This document shows, in pieces, positions 25,446 to 33,570 of a stretch of 35,030 bases of DNA. This stretch comes from Draconibacterium orientale (GTDB lineage: Bacteria; Bacteroidota; Bacteroidia; Bacteroidales; UBA1556): contig DYSI01000019.1 of assembly GCA_020718275.1 (NCBI GenBank), forward strand, positions 1 through 35,030, in the 5' to 3' direction. The translations under genes and the position numbers were made by a program. How positions within the stretch are numbered: position 1 is the first letter of the stretch; the number at the start of each line of letters is the position of its first letter. The notes under the pieces are model-generated. The model was not told the origin of the DNA, did no database searches, and saw only the letters and a program-made list of their open reading frames with translations.

Positions 25446-25616
25446 ATGGCTACAATACAAGAGAGATTGCAAAACAAACCTTATGCTGAATACGCATACG
25501 CCACTCGCCCCATGCGCATGACCATGTTCTGGAGACGATGCCTTATTAAGCAATTTTATATGTTTTGGAAACTAAATCTGAAAATCATGATGATGGTAGT
25601 AAAAGGTCATAATTAG
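25446..25616 (+). CDS. Candidate 56-residue basic amphipathic protein after SQR
   Basis: This ORF is missing from the supplied track. It runs from ATG to TAG 37 bases after the SQR stop and reads MATIQERLQNKPYAEYAYAT..., followed by RPMRMTMFWRRCLIKQFYMF and ending LKIMMMVVKGHN. The N-terminal third is polar. The rest is rich in Arg, Lys, Met and aromatic residues, which could form a membrane-surface helix. No known family is recognised. Location between sqr and a strong terminator makes co-transcription likely, and a role as membrane anchor or partner of the flavoprotein is only a guess. Codon use (no rare runs, clean frame) looks coding. Confidence 0.6.
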   Translation: MATIQERLQNKPYAEYAYATRPMRMTMFWRRCLIKQFYMFWKLNLKIMMMVVKGHN

Positions 25617-25680
25617 TTATCGGCGAATTACAACTACATGATTGCTATATTTTTAGACTAATTTTATTTCCGATTACTTC

Positions 25681-25714
25681 AAAAAAAACTCAAAGCGATG
25701 CTTTGAGTTTTTTT
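25681..25714. terminator. Bidirectional rho-independent terminator
   Basis: AAAAAACTCAAAGC, loop GAT, GCTTTGAGTTTTTT form a long stem with A-run on the left and T-run on the right, so it can work on both strands. It closes the sqr unit (65 bases after the 56-codon ORF) and could also stop minus-strand transcription from the gene at 25818-26675. Confidence 0.88.
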
Positions 25715-25817
25715 GTTTACGTGCGTTCGTGGTATTTTTTGGATAGTTGATAAGTCAAGGTATTAATGAATTTAAATTCTGCCCTTAAAAAAACTAGACC
25801 ACTATAATTTAATTGGT

Positions 25818-26675
25818 TTAGTTTTTTAGTTTTTCTATTTGTCGCGATTTTAACTTAAGTGATATTTCACTTTTATCGATGTTAACATACCAAAACAATT
25901 TATTTTCGAAAGAATCCTTTACTAAGTTATTCGTCAGAGAATTTACATTAGCTAAAATAGTAGAATCATTGGCAGAGTTTGAGACTTCAAAAAGTGGTTT
26001 GAAAAATTCATATAAATTGCCTCGATACTTAATAGAGAGATGATTTATGGAACTATAGTCCAGATTTTTTGGAATCACTATTTCAAGATTTTTTGGGTTT
26101 AATATCTCCGTTTTTGATGAATCTGAAAGTACTATGTATATTTTAAACTGCTCATTTTCAACACTCGAAATGCTGTCGTTATCAATAAACAAAACTAGTT
26201 TGAGCGGTAAGTGATTCGCCATAACTGCTTCCATTATAAATTTCAAGTCATGATTATAGGATAATTTCAATTGGTTAAATTCCTTTTCCAGTATTACAAA
26301 ATAACCTGATTGCTTAAGCAGATCTTCCCTATTCAATCCTTGTTGACCTAAAGTAACATACTGTTGCAGTTGAGCTACTTCCAAATTTGAATAATGGGAA
26401 TAGATACGATTATTGATTTCTTTTTTATAAGAGATAAAATTTTTTATGTACCAAACTATCAAATTCATGTTTGTCAATTGGGCTAGCATAATCAAGTCCA
26501 TAATTTTCAAAAGTTGGGGGGCAAGCGTTAAATATTTACCTTCAACATTCGTAAAAAACAAATCAATAAGGGTATCAGAATTAATCAATTTCATATAAGA
26601 GTTGACCAGGTCACTTTTTCCTTGCCCTAAACACAAAAAAGGCAGTAGCAAATACAGTATCAGGAGTTTTTTCAT
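25818..26675 (-). CDS. Hypothetical secreted protein
   Basis: A protein of 285 residues with signal peptide MKKLLILYLLLPFLCLGQG, cleaved probably after the LGQG area. The mature N-terminal half is helical (NSYMKLINSDTLIDLFF, EVAQLQQYVTLGQQGLN, LEKEFNQLKLSYNHD) and distantly recalls DUF2059-like secreted proteins, but no diagnostic motif was found. The C-terminal half alternates strands and polar turns. No family is recognised. Codon use is notably AT-rich, like the neighbouring accessory genes. It is probably transcribed alone, with the bidirectional terminator 103 bases downstream. Confidence 0.65.
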   Translation of the reverse strand: MKKLLILYLLLPFLCLGQGKSDLVNSYMKLINSDTLIDLFFTNVEGKYLTLAPQLLKIMDLIMLAQLTNMNLIVWYIKNFISYKKEINNRIYSHYSNLEVAQLQQYVTLGQQGLNREDLLKQSGYFVILEKEFNQLKLSYNHDLKFIMEAVMANHLPLKLVLFIDNDSISSVENEQFKIYIVLSDSSKTEILNPKNLEIVIPKNLDYSSINHLSIKYRGNLYEFFKPLFEVSNSANDSTILANVNSLTNNLVKDSFENKLFWYVNIDKSEISLKLKSRQIEKLKN

Positions 26676-27092
26676 TGATTTTCTACTTTAATTTATAATT
26701 GATAATCATCCATTTTAGAAGTTAGATGGTCATTTGGAGGCCACTTTTAGTTTAACAATCAAACATAATGCAGAAGTCATTACCAGCTGAACTGTAAAAT
26801 TAATGCTATAATTGACCTCTGATCTACTAACCAATCAATTTACACAAGATCACCCTTGTAAATCATTATTAGATTCCGATCTATTAATTGCCTAATATCT
26901 TTTTCTGTAAGTCTTAATTTCAATTAATTGGTTTTTTGCATTAGCTATTAAACGTTCTAAATATTAAGTTCGGAAGCCAATCATACAAATCGCTGTCGAT
27001 AAGCCCTTCAATGAAAATAAACAAGAAGCTAAATCCAAAAGCTTTGTTAAACTCGCTTGAGATACAGAGAAATTCGATGATTCAATTCATTG
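26676..27092. other. Intergenic region with no supported gene
   Basis: An AT-rich 417-base gap. A short plus-strand frame (about 26970-27060, reading KPFNENKQEAKSKSFVKLA then stop) looks somewhat protein-like but has no start codon and no recognised family. No hairpin or repeat was identified. Confidence 0.4.
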
Positions 27093-28241
27093 TCATTCAA
27101 CATAAACACGTGTTAAACTTCTTTTCCTTCCATCGAGCAGAACCTCTGTACAAGGTTCTGTTTGTTCATTTTTCTTCTTAACAAACTCCCCCTTTTCATT
27201 GTAAATGTAGGTTGTTACCTTACAAAGAGTTCCATTTTCTGAACAGTAGGTTTCTTGGTGAATATTTCCACTTGGTTGATTGTAGGAAACGCTATAGAAT
27301 CTTTTGTCAGGCAATTGTAATTCATAGTGTGTTTTTTGTTTAAGGTAATTGTATTTCTCGGTGTACAAATAACTCGGACATCAATCAGAAAATTTCCTAT
27401 ATTCCCTGATGTCGCCATCATCAAAACGATTAATATACTCAGCATACAAATCAGTAAAATGGTTATAGAAATATTCATTCTTTATAGAACAACTGTCAGG
27501 TGGAAGATTGGTGATGTGATGGCAACTTGTGTCTGTGGTAATCTGAGGTAAGTTTTCTGATAAGTAGAAAAATAGATAACCATCAGTTTTAATGTAGTAC
27601 TTTTTTCGTTCTATCGTGACAATCGTGTCGTGGCTTCTCTTGATTTTTTAGGTACAGAAGTTACTTAAATCTCCATTTCCGGGCAATGCCTGTTTTCCAT
27701 TATTCGGAAGTTCGGTATCGGTATCGTAGTAATAGTTATAAATGCTGTCGCCTAATGCTATTCCATTGGGATTATAAGCAATCCTAACTTTGTAAATACC
27801 TGCAAACAGCGGAACTCCAAAACTATGGTGCGACGCGTTTTGTGTAGGATAGCTGTAATAGTTTTCAAAATCATTGAGGTAAATGGGAACTACAATTTGT
27901 TCAAGCGGTTTCAGGTATCTAATATGAACAGTTCCAGTATCATGAACCATCATGTTTAACATTCGGTCTTCAGTATATCTGAGGAGCCAAGTATTATTTG
28001 CTTTATCATACACATTCAGATAAAACAGCTTTTGCCCAACGTTTTGTGTATGCGGCAGTAGAACAGGGTAGGAATTCTCCTTATCGCTGTTGGTTATTGT
28101 AATGTTTAAAGTGATTTTTTCACCTTCATAATAACTCTCTTTATCCGTAGTTATGGCAAACCTAATGGGATGATATTTCAAGTCGGCAAACGCCATTTCA
28201 GTTAAAAAAAGAATAGAGAAAATTAAGATTACTGTTTTCAT
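27093..28241 (-). pseudogene. Secreted hypothetical protein interrupted by two in-frame stops
   Basis: The track shows two minus-strand ORFs (27648-28241 and 27093-27368), but they are in the same frame and so is everything between them. Reading on from ...DLSNFC-T-stop (TAA, 27650-27648) gives 88 open codons with protein character (TIVTIERKKYYIKTDGYLFF..., ending DIREYRKFSD), then TGA (27383-27381), then the last segment to 27093. Ignoring the two stops the frame is 382 codons with no frameshift. The N-terminus has a signal peptide (MKTVILIFSILFLTEMAFA) and a beta-rich Ig-like section (SYYEGEKITLNITITNSD). Family unknown. The best reading is a recently disabled secreted protein; readthrough or sequencing error are alternatives. 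The 87-residue track ORF 27215-27478 is a shadow. Confidence 0.7.
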
Positions 28242-28728
28242 ATAGAAATTTCTTAGAAAATTGTTTGGATATCTTTAGAAATTAAACAAAAATCTATCCA
28301 AAAATGCTATTCTTTTCAATTCGGCTAAATGAAATTTCTATAAAAAGTCATTTCGTCGCTATAATATTCAATTCGCTAATTACGAAGGTGTTGTATTTTT
28401 TAAAGCGTTTTTGATTATAAAACATTCGACCTCTTAGCGATTGGAGTGGTTGTTTACACACCTCTGATGTTTTTTTTCAAATTCTCCTATGAATTAAGTT
28501 TATAAGACCAAAGCGTAATTATTTAGAGGGGCAAATAACAGAAGTATTTTAAAACTACGCTTATTAATTCAAAAAAAATCGGTAATAAATTCGGCTAAAT
28601 GCAGTTTGTTGATTCTCTGTTTGGTTTTATTTTTCACAAGAATTATTGTAGCTTGTTACCTATTTTTGTTCTATAAATGAATGGCCTTTGTTGGCTAAGC
28701 AATTTTGTTTTTTAAGTAGAAATACCTC
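28242..28728. other. Intergenic region upstream of the ECF sigma gene
   Basis: An AT-rich 487-base region between divergent units. It contains a -7-like box TATTTTTG at 28661-28668, 61 bases before the sigma factor ATG, and two copies of AATTCGGCTAAATG (28318-28331 and 28588-28601). No gene is supported; the minus ORF 28660-29007 overlaps the sigma gene antisense and is treated as a shadow. Confidence 0.5.
28661..28668 (+). promoter_or_regulatory. Candidate -7 box for ECF sigma operon
   Basis: TATTTTTG matches TAnnTTTG, 60 bases upstream of the sigma factor start. The element is for the housekeeping sigma; an additional promoter for the ECF sigma itself could not be recognised. Confidence 0.35.
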
Positions 28729-29286
28729 ATGCAAAAAGAGACTTATAACGTGATTAAGGAAAGCAAGGATAAGGGGCTGAAAGTCTTTTATGAGAGGTAT
28801 AGTAAGAAGTTGTTTTCGTATTCGATTTCGCATCTTAAACTCGACGAGGACGAAGCTTGGAATTTGATTTACAGTTCGTTTGAAAAGATTATGACGAAAG
28901 TAAAATCCTACACCTTCGAAAGCGAAGCCAAATTTGGGGCTTTTGTTTTGGTGGTCTTTCTCAACGATTTTCGCAATCTCTACAAAAGCCGAAAAAAGGA
29001 AATTCAATTCGATTTTAGCGAGAATATCGACGATTACAAATCATTGCCACAGGAACCGGAGAATAGCGAAAACGACTCCGAAAAAATGTGCCTGCTGAAA
29101 CGCGAACTTGAAAAATTGGAGGATTGGCAACGGATGTTGCTCCTGCTAAAAGCTCAACAAATGCCCTATTCTCAAATCGCAGAGTATGTGCAAAAACCTG
29201 AAAATCAGCTAAAAGTTTATTACGCGCGATTGAAGAAGAAACTAATGGAAAACATTTTATCGACAAAGGAGGTGCCCAATGATTAA
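28729..29286 (+). CDS. ECF-type RNA polymerase sigma factor
   Basis: A sigma-70 family protein of 185 residues. Region 2 (about residues 15-90) shows LKVFYERYSKKLFSYSISHLK, a divergent DEAWNLIYSSFEKIMTKV in place of the usual DxxQExF, and FLNDFRNLYKSRKKE for the -10 binding end. After an acidic linker, region 4 (about 125-175) has LEKLEDWQRMLLLLKAQQMPYSQIAEYVQKPENQLKVYYARLKKKL, a helix-turn-helix. No region 3 is present, as in ECF factors. The stop codon overlaps the next gene by eight bases, which suggests coupled translation with a membrane partner that may act as anti-sigma. Confidence 0.85.
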   Translation: MQKETYNVIKESKDKGLKVFYERYSKKLFSYSISHLKLDEDEAWNLIYSSFEKIMTKVKSYTFESEAKFGAFVLVVFLNDFRNLYKSRKKEIQFDFSENIDDYKSLPQEPENSENDSEKMCLLKRELEKLEDWQRMLLLLKAQQMPYSQIAEYVQKPENQLKVYYARLKKKLMENILSTKEVPND

Positions 29287-32113
29287 TAACAAACTTCATT
29301 TTCAGCTCAATGAGTTGGACGACCTTCTTTTACAGACCATCATGGAGGATTTTAATACTAATTTAGAAATTCAAAAAACTATGGAAATGAGCATGAATTA
29401 CATCCAATCGCTGCCCTTAGAACAAAGTATCGCCCTAAGTTTTGAAAACAAATTTAACAAACTATTTAAAAACTATCGTTTTGCTAAGTTATTTTGGTCA
29501 GGCACTCTGATTATCAGTTTGATAGTTGCCTTATTAAACATCAACCTTTCCTCGACAACCAACTCACATCCAAGCACCCCAAACTCCTCCTCTTCAATCT
29601 TTTACAACGAAACCATCGATAGCGTGGAAGCAAATCCAAAGGCAGATTCAGTGATTGAATCAATCAACAATCGCTCAATCGTCGGAGATTCTGCTTTAGA
29701 AATAGTAATTGATTCCACCAAAATCACAGGATATCATTCAACAACCACCTCATTCCAAAGAATTTCCCAGCAAACAGGCAGCAGTTATAAATATAAAATA
29801 TTTGATGAGGAGTTTGCAATTGCTGTTCTTCCAAACCAAAACAGCGTAAAACTCGAACCTTCTTACTACGGCCTAAATGGTTATAAAACGATTATTTACA
29901 AGCCATTAAGCAGTTATTATTCTAAAGTATTGGATTCAGCTGGCAAACCGGCAAAAAAACCTGACTATCAAATTCTGCCCCTCTATGAAGGAATTCCATT
30001 TAAAAAACATTTCGACCATTTTACCTTTATCAGTCTAACGCCGCAATTGGAAAAACCTTCCACCAAGCTTAACGACATTACAATTAATAAGCGTTTACCT
30101 CAAACAATCGACCTATATTTCGATGATCAATCCCCTGATTTTTATGCAAATAAACTGATGCTGAACGATGAAAACCTAAAATTTATAGCTCCATTTTATA
30201 TCAGTAATTACGAGATATCTAACCTAGATTACCGCGAATTTTTGGTGTGGGTTGCAAAATATAATGGCTTGGATTATATCAAATTCACCAACGACAGTTT
30301 AAATTATTATAAACCCTATCTTATTTATATATTCCATTCAGAAGATCAAGAGGTTACAAAAAGATTTGGCACAAATACGATTAATGTCATGCCCAAAACC
30401 GATGTATGGGAAACCGATTTTCCAAATTCCTACAACCAACCAATGACAACACATTATTTGGCTCATCCTGCCTATAATCATTATCCTGTGGTTGGGGTAA
30501 CATATTGGCAAGCATTGGCTTACCTCGATTGGCTCACTTGGATTTGGCAATCGCGAATCGATGCGCAAAATATTCCTTATGAGATAAAATACGATTTGCC
30601 AACGGCTTATGAATGGGAAAGAAGCTGCGAATATACCTTGAATCAACATGCTATGGATTTTCCGATTTTCAACGGAGTTTGCAATTTGGCAGTCGAAAAT
30701 ATAGCAGATTTAGATTATCGACGAGCCTTGGGATTGATTCATAGCAATCATTTTGAACAAGTTATGGAATATTTCCACACGAGTTTAGTCACGTCACCAA
30801 CCTCTTCCAACCCGCCATTGAAAGACGGCATTTTGAATATGGCCGGCAATGTTTCGGAGTGGCTTAAGGAGGATTATCAGGGAAATTGGTCAGGCTATTA
30901 TTCGAGAAAAAGTGAAGAACTTGCTCAATCTGACCAAGCTTCATCCAAAATTTTCTTGGCCACTATGAGCTATTTCGACGAAACCTGCAATCATCCCAAA
31001 GGGAAAATGGTCATGGGCTCCAATTGGTTCGACCGCCGCTGGACCGACCGAAGCATTACTTTGGCCAATGGCATGTCGGTTAAGGCTTTTATCAATCCCG
31101 ATGAAGCCCATAGCACGGTGGGTTTTCGCCCTGCGATCAGAATAAGGTTGAAAAACGAGCAAGCAATAATCAACACCATTCGCATTCTTGGTCGCGTTTT
31201 GCCCGATATAGATTATAGTTTGATGCAACTTAAAAACACGGTTGATTTGCCATCCCTTGCTTTTGTGTCTATGGGCTCCTTCAAATCGAAGGGCAAAACC
31301 ATCAGTGTTCAGGCATTTTATGCTATGAAAACAGAGGTTTCAAATTTTGCTTGGATGCTGTTTCTGAACGATTTATTAAAATCAGGAGAAATGGCAAAAC
31401 TACAGGAATGTATTCCTTCCGAGTCAGACTGGGCGCTCAAAATGACTTACGAAACGGGAATGTATAAAGATTGGAAATGGGCTGACCGTTGGAAATATTT
31501 ACCGTTTTCAAAGAAATTTATTAGCGATAATAAACTGAAGGAGATTCCTTTAACTTCTTTCGCTTTTGAACCTGTGGTGGGAATCAGCCATAAAGCGATG
31601 CAATATTTCGCCCAATGGATGAGCGAGAAAAGCGGATTTGAAAACGATTTTCGACTTCCGATGGAGTTGGAATATGAGAGGATGAGCTTAGGTGGATTTT
31701 CTTCGGATTCAGTGATTTATCCTTGGCAAGGTATGTTTATGCGCGACTATCGGGGCTTGCTTTTGGCGCGATACCATACTCATATCTCCGATTTCGGAAA
31801 AGGTGATTCACCGATTCTTCCAACGGATTCAATTTTTTTCAACCAAAGAAAAACCTTACATGCTACCGATTCAAATTGGAGAAATCCAACCGGACCTTAC
31901 CTAATAGCATCCTTTAAACCAAACGGTTATGGTATTTATGATTTAGCTGGAAATGCCGCTGAGGCCGTTTATGAAACCGGATTTACCAAAGGAGGCAGTT
32001 GGGGCAGTACTTCCGCTTTCCTCCAAATCCAACAAAGGGAATATTGGTCGAGCCAAAGCTCTGATTGTGTTGGGTTTAGGTTGGTGATGGCGTATTTGGG
32101 AAAGAGGGAGTGA
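29279..32113 (+). CDS. Membrane protein with two tandem SUMF1/FGE-like domains, partner of ECF sigma
   Basis: 944 residues. Residues 1-65 are a cytoplasmic helical segment (LDDLLLQTIMEDFNTNLEIQ) in the position of an anti-sigma domain. One membrane helix follows at about 68-90 (FWSGTLIISLIVALLNINL), then a Ser/Thr-rich linker and a beta-rich region. SUMF1-like domain A spans about 300-620: FYISNYEISNLDYREFL, YPVVGVTYWQALAYLDWL, YDLPTAYEWERSCE, MAGNVSEW and VGFRPAIRI. Domain B spans about 655-944: FYAMKTEVSNFAWMLFL, PVVGISHKAMQYFAQWM, FRLPMELEYER, LAGNAAEAVYE and CVGFRLVMAYL. Formylglycine-generating enzymes have two active-site cysteines near the GFR end; these are not both present, so both domains are probably non-catalytic binding folds, as in GldJ/GldK. 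A surface sensor role is inferred. Confidence 0.82.
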   Translation: MINNKLHFQLNELDDLLLQTIMEDFNTNLEIQKTMEMSMNYIQSLPLEQSIALSFENKFNKLFKNYRFAKLFWSGTLIISLIVALLNINLSSTTNSHPSTPNSSSSIFYNETIDSVEANPKADSVIESINNRSIVGDSALEIVIDSTKITGYHSTTTSFQRISQQTGSSYKYKIFDEEFAIAVLPNQNSVKLEPSYYGLNGYKTIIYKPLSSYYSKVLDSAGKPAKKPDYQILPLYEGIPFKKHFDHFTFISLTPQLEKPSTKLNDITINKRLPQTIDLYFDDQSPDFYANKLMLNDENLKFIAPFYISNYEISNLDYREFLVWVAKYNGLDYIKFTNDSLNYYKPYLIYIFHSEDQEVTKRFGTNTINVMPKTDVWETDFPNSYNQPMTTHYLAHPAYNHYPVVGVTYWQALAYLDWLTWIWQSRIDAQNIPYEIKYDLPTAYEWERSCEYTLNQHAMDFPIFNGVCNLAVENIADLDYRRALGLIHSNHFEQVMEYFHTSLVTSPTSSNPPLKDGILNMAGNVSEWLKEDYQGNWSGYYSRKSEELAQSDQASSKIFLATMSYFDETCNHPKGKMVMGSNWFDRRWTDRSITLANGMSVKAFINPDEAHSTVGFRPAIRIRLKNEQAIINTIRILGRVLPDIDYSLMQLKNTVDLPSLAFVSMGSFKSKGKTISVQAFYAMKTEVSNFAWMLFLNDLLKSGEMAKLQECIPSESDWALKMTYETGMYKDWKWADRWKYLPFSKKFISDNKLKEIPLTSFAFEPVVGISHKAMQYFAQWMSEKSGFENDFRLPMELEYERMSLGGFSSDSVIYPWQGMFMRDYRGLLLARYHTHISDFGKGDSPILPTDSIFFNQRKTLHATDSNWRNPTGPYLIASFKPNGYGIYDLAGNAAEAVYETGFTKGGSWGSTSAFLQIQQREYWSSQSSDCVGFRLVMAYLGKRE

Positions 32114-32421
32114 GTAGATGGAAGTAGCTACTTTTTGGTGGAGAAAATCGATTGGCTGACTGAATTAGTGGCAAAATGCATTCTATTTTTCGAACACAGA
32201 CGCCCTAAAAGCTGTTGCAGGGCAGCTACCTAACTAATCTCTTGGTTAATAAATTAACAAATCATTATCGGGATAATCCATGCAATTTCCATGTCCAATC
32301 ATCTATTAAAATCGAATAATTACTATTTATATTCACTATTGTCCGTTAAAAATTATATTTAGTCCATTTCGGCAATTTAGTAGTTTTTTTATCGGACAAC
32401 ACTGATTTATATTATTATATT
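32114..32421. other. Convergent intergenic region with MITE copy 2
   Basis: A 308-base gap between the tandem-SUMF1 gene and the nitroreductase pseudogene. It contains the second 71-bp element and its duplications. No other gene is seen, and no good T-tract terminator was recognised. Confidence 0.6.
32334..32404. mobile_element. 71-bp MITE-like element, copy 2
   Basis: It agrees with copy 1 at 70 of 71 bases, in the same orientation. It is flanked directly by the 9-bp repeat ATTTATATT at 32325-32333 and 32405-32413, a different target from copy 1, which proves independent insertion. The terminal inverted repeats are the same imperfect 19-mers. There is no ORF inside. It lies 17 bases beyond the stop codon of the broken nitroreductase gene, so insertion did not disrupt coding sequence here. 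Confidence 0.9.
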
Positions 32422-33343
32422 TCAATTATTTACATTGGATATCCAAGTAATTTCAGTTTTACGTTCGGGAATGCTATGCAAAATAACCGCAGGAAAACCA
32501 ATGGTCATTGCAGCATAGCATTTATGCCCTTTCGGGATTTTTAAAAACCTCTCTAATTTTTTAAATCCTTTCAAATGATCCCCTGCTGCTGCTCCTTGTA
32601 TCAAGCCATTCCAACAAGTTCCGAGACCATTTGCCTCAGCAAATAATTGAATTTGCAGGCATGCAGCATCACAATCTATTTGTGGAGTTGAGGATTTAAT
32701 TGGCGCATGGAGGAAAATTGCAACAGGTGCATTGTAGGTAATTAAGTTGTTTCCTGTTCTATACTCATTTAAAGCCTCTCTAAAACTGGGAACTACCCCT
32801 ATACCAGCTTTTGCTCTGTCATCAAATTTCGCTGCCCATTTCATAAACCAACTGCCCAACAATTTAATCATTTTTTCCATGTATTCCGTTGTCATTACTG
32901 TAACGATTTCCATGTTTTCATGACCAACTACTACCGCGGCATTTCTAACCCAACCAACTCTATGATGTGGACTACTTGGGGCGTAAGCGGCAATATCCAA
33001 TACTTTTGCTAATAACTCTTTTGAGGGTATCTCTTTTTTATAATTTCGTAATGAACGTCGTTGAGTTAACAATCTGAATGCCATATCTGTATCGATTGAT
33101 TGATGATCGTTAATTGGGATGAAATTGTTTTTATCAAATCCACTATGAGTGATTGAATTTGTTGTACAAGCACATAAACATTGTCCACACAATACACATT
33201 CGTCGTTATTTTCGATTTGGGGGACTTCCCCCTTTTCTATAATTAAATACCCCAATTGGACAGATTTTTGAACAAAGTCCACATTTTGTGCAGGTATCTG
33301 CATTAATTGAAATTGTAGGCGAATATTCAAATCTATTTTCCAT
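32422..33343 (-). pseudogene. Nitroreductase with N-terminal 2[4Fe-4S] ferredoxin domain, frameshifted
   Basis: The track ORF (start 33330) has an odd N-terminus and only one cluster motif. The real start is ATG at 33343 in another frame: MENRFEYSPTISINADTCTKCGLCSKICPIG, carrying the first C-x2-C-x2-C-x3-CP cluster. The frames join at the run GGGG (33253-33250): with one G fewer the protein reads ...CPIG-YLIIEKGEVPQIENND... and continues into the second cluster (ECVLCGQCLCACT) and the FMN nitroreductase domain (RRSLRNYKKEIPSKE, AAYAPSSPHH, GLGTCWNG, MTIGFP). The restored protein is 306 residues. Relatives are ferredoxin-nitroreductase fusions that reduce nitro compounds or flavin substrates. 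A real indel, sequencing error or slippage cannot be separated here. Confidence 0.85.
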
Positions 33344-33570
33344 ATATTGCTCCATTTAATTATCTGTAATTCTGATTACTAGATAGATATATTTCTGTCT
33401 ATTACACACATCTGCCAATCAATATACTTAGCGGGAGTTCTAAAAGTTGCAGTCACTAAATCGATAATTAGCCGCCGATAGAACAACAATTCTCTCTTAA
33501 ATTGTGAGCAAAAACCCCAGCCAAATATAATTTTAATTTTCTTTTATTAGCCGGGATTTTCTTTCCCGTC

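Noticed and set aside
27381-27383. TGA as selenocysteine in the interrupted hypothetical protein
   Set aside because: The same frame is also broken by a TAA, no selenium-protein family is recognised and no SECIS-like hairpin was evident after it.
27215-27478. 87-residue minus-strand ORF with an N-terminal hydrophobic segment (MNISITILLICMLSILIVLMM)
   Set aside because: It overlaps, in another frame, the continuous frame of the interrupted 382-codon gene, which has better protein character throughout; the hydrophobic run is an out-of-frame reading.
28660-29007. 115-residue minus-strand ORF antisense to the sigma factor gene
   Set aside because: No start context, no family features, and the plus strand encodes a clear sigma factor.
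29279-32113. Tandem SUMF1 protein as GldJ/GldK of the gliding/type IX secretion machinery
   Set aside because: It lacks a lipoprotein signal, has an internal membrane helix and two domains, and no gld or por genes are nearby; the sigma factor partner points elsewhere.
32176-32232. Short AGCTG/CAGCT stem as a terminator after the tandem-SUMF1 gene
   Set aside because: Only five pairs and no T-run follow.
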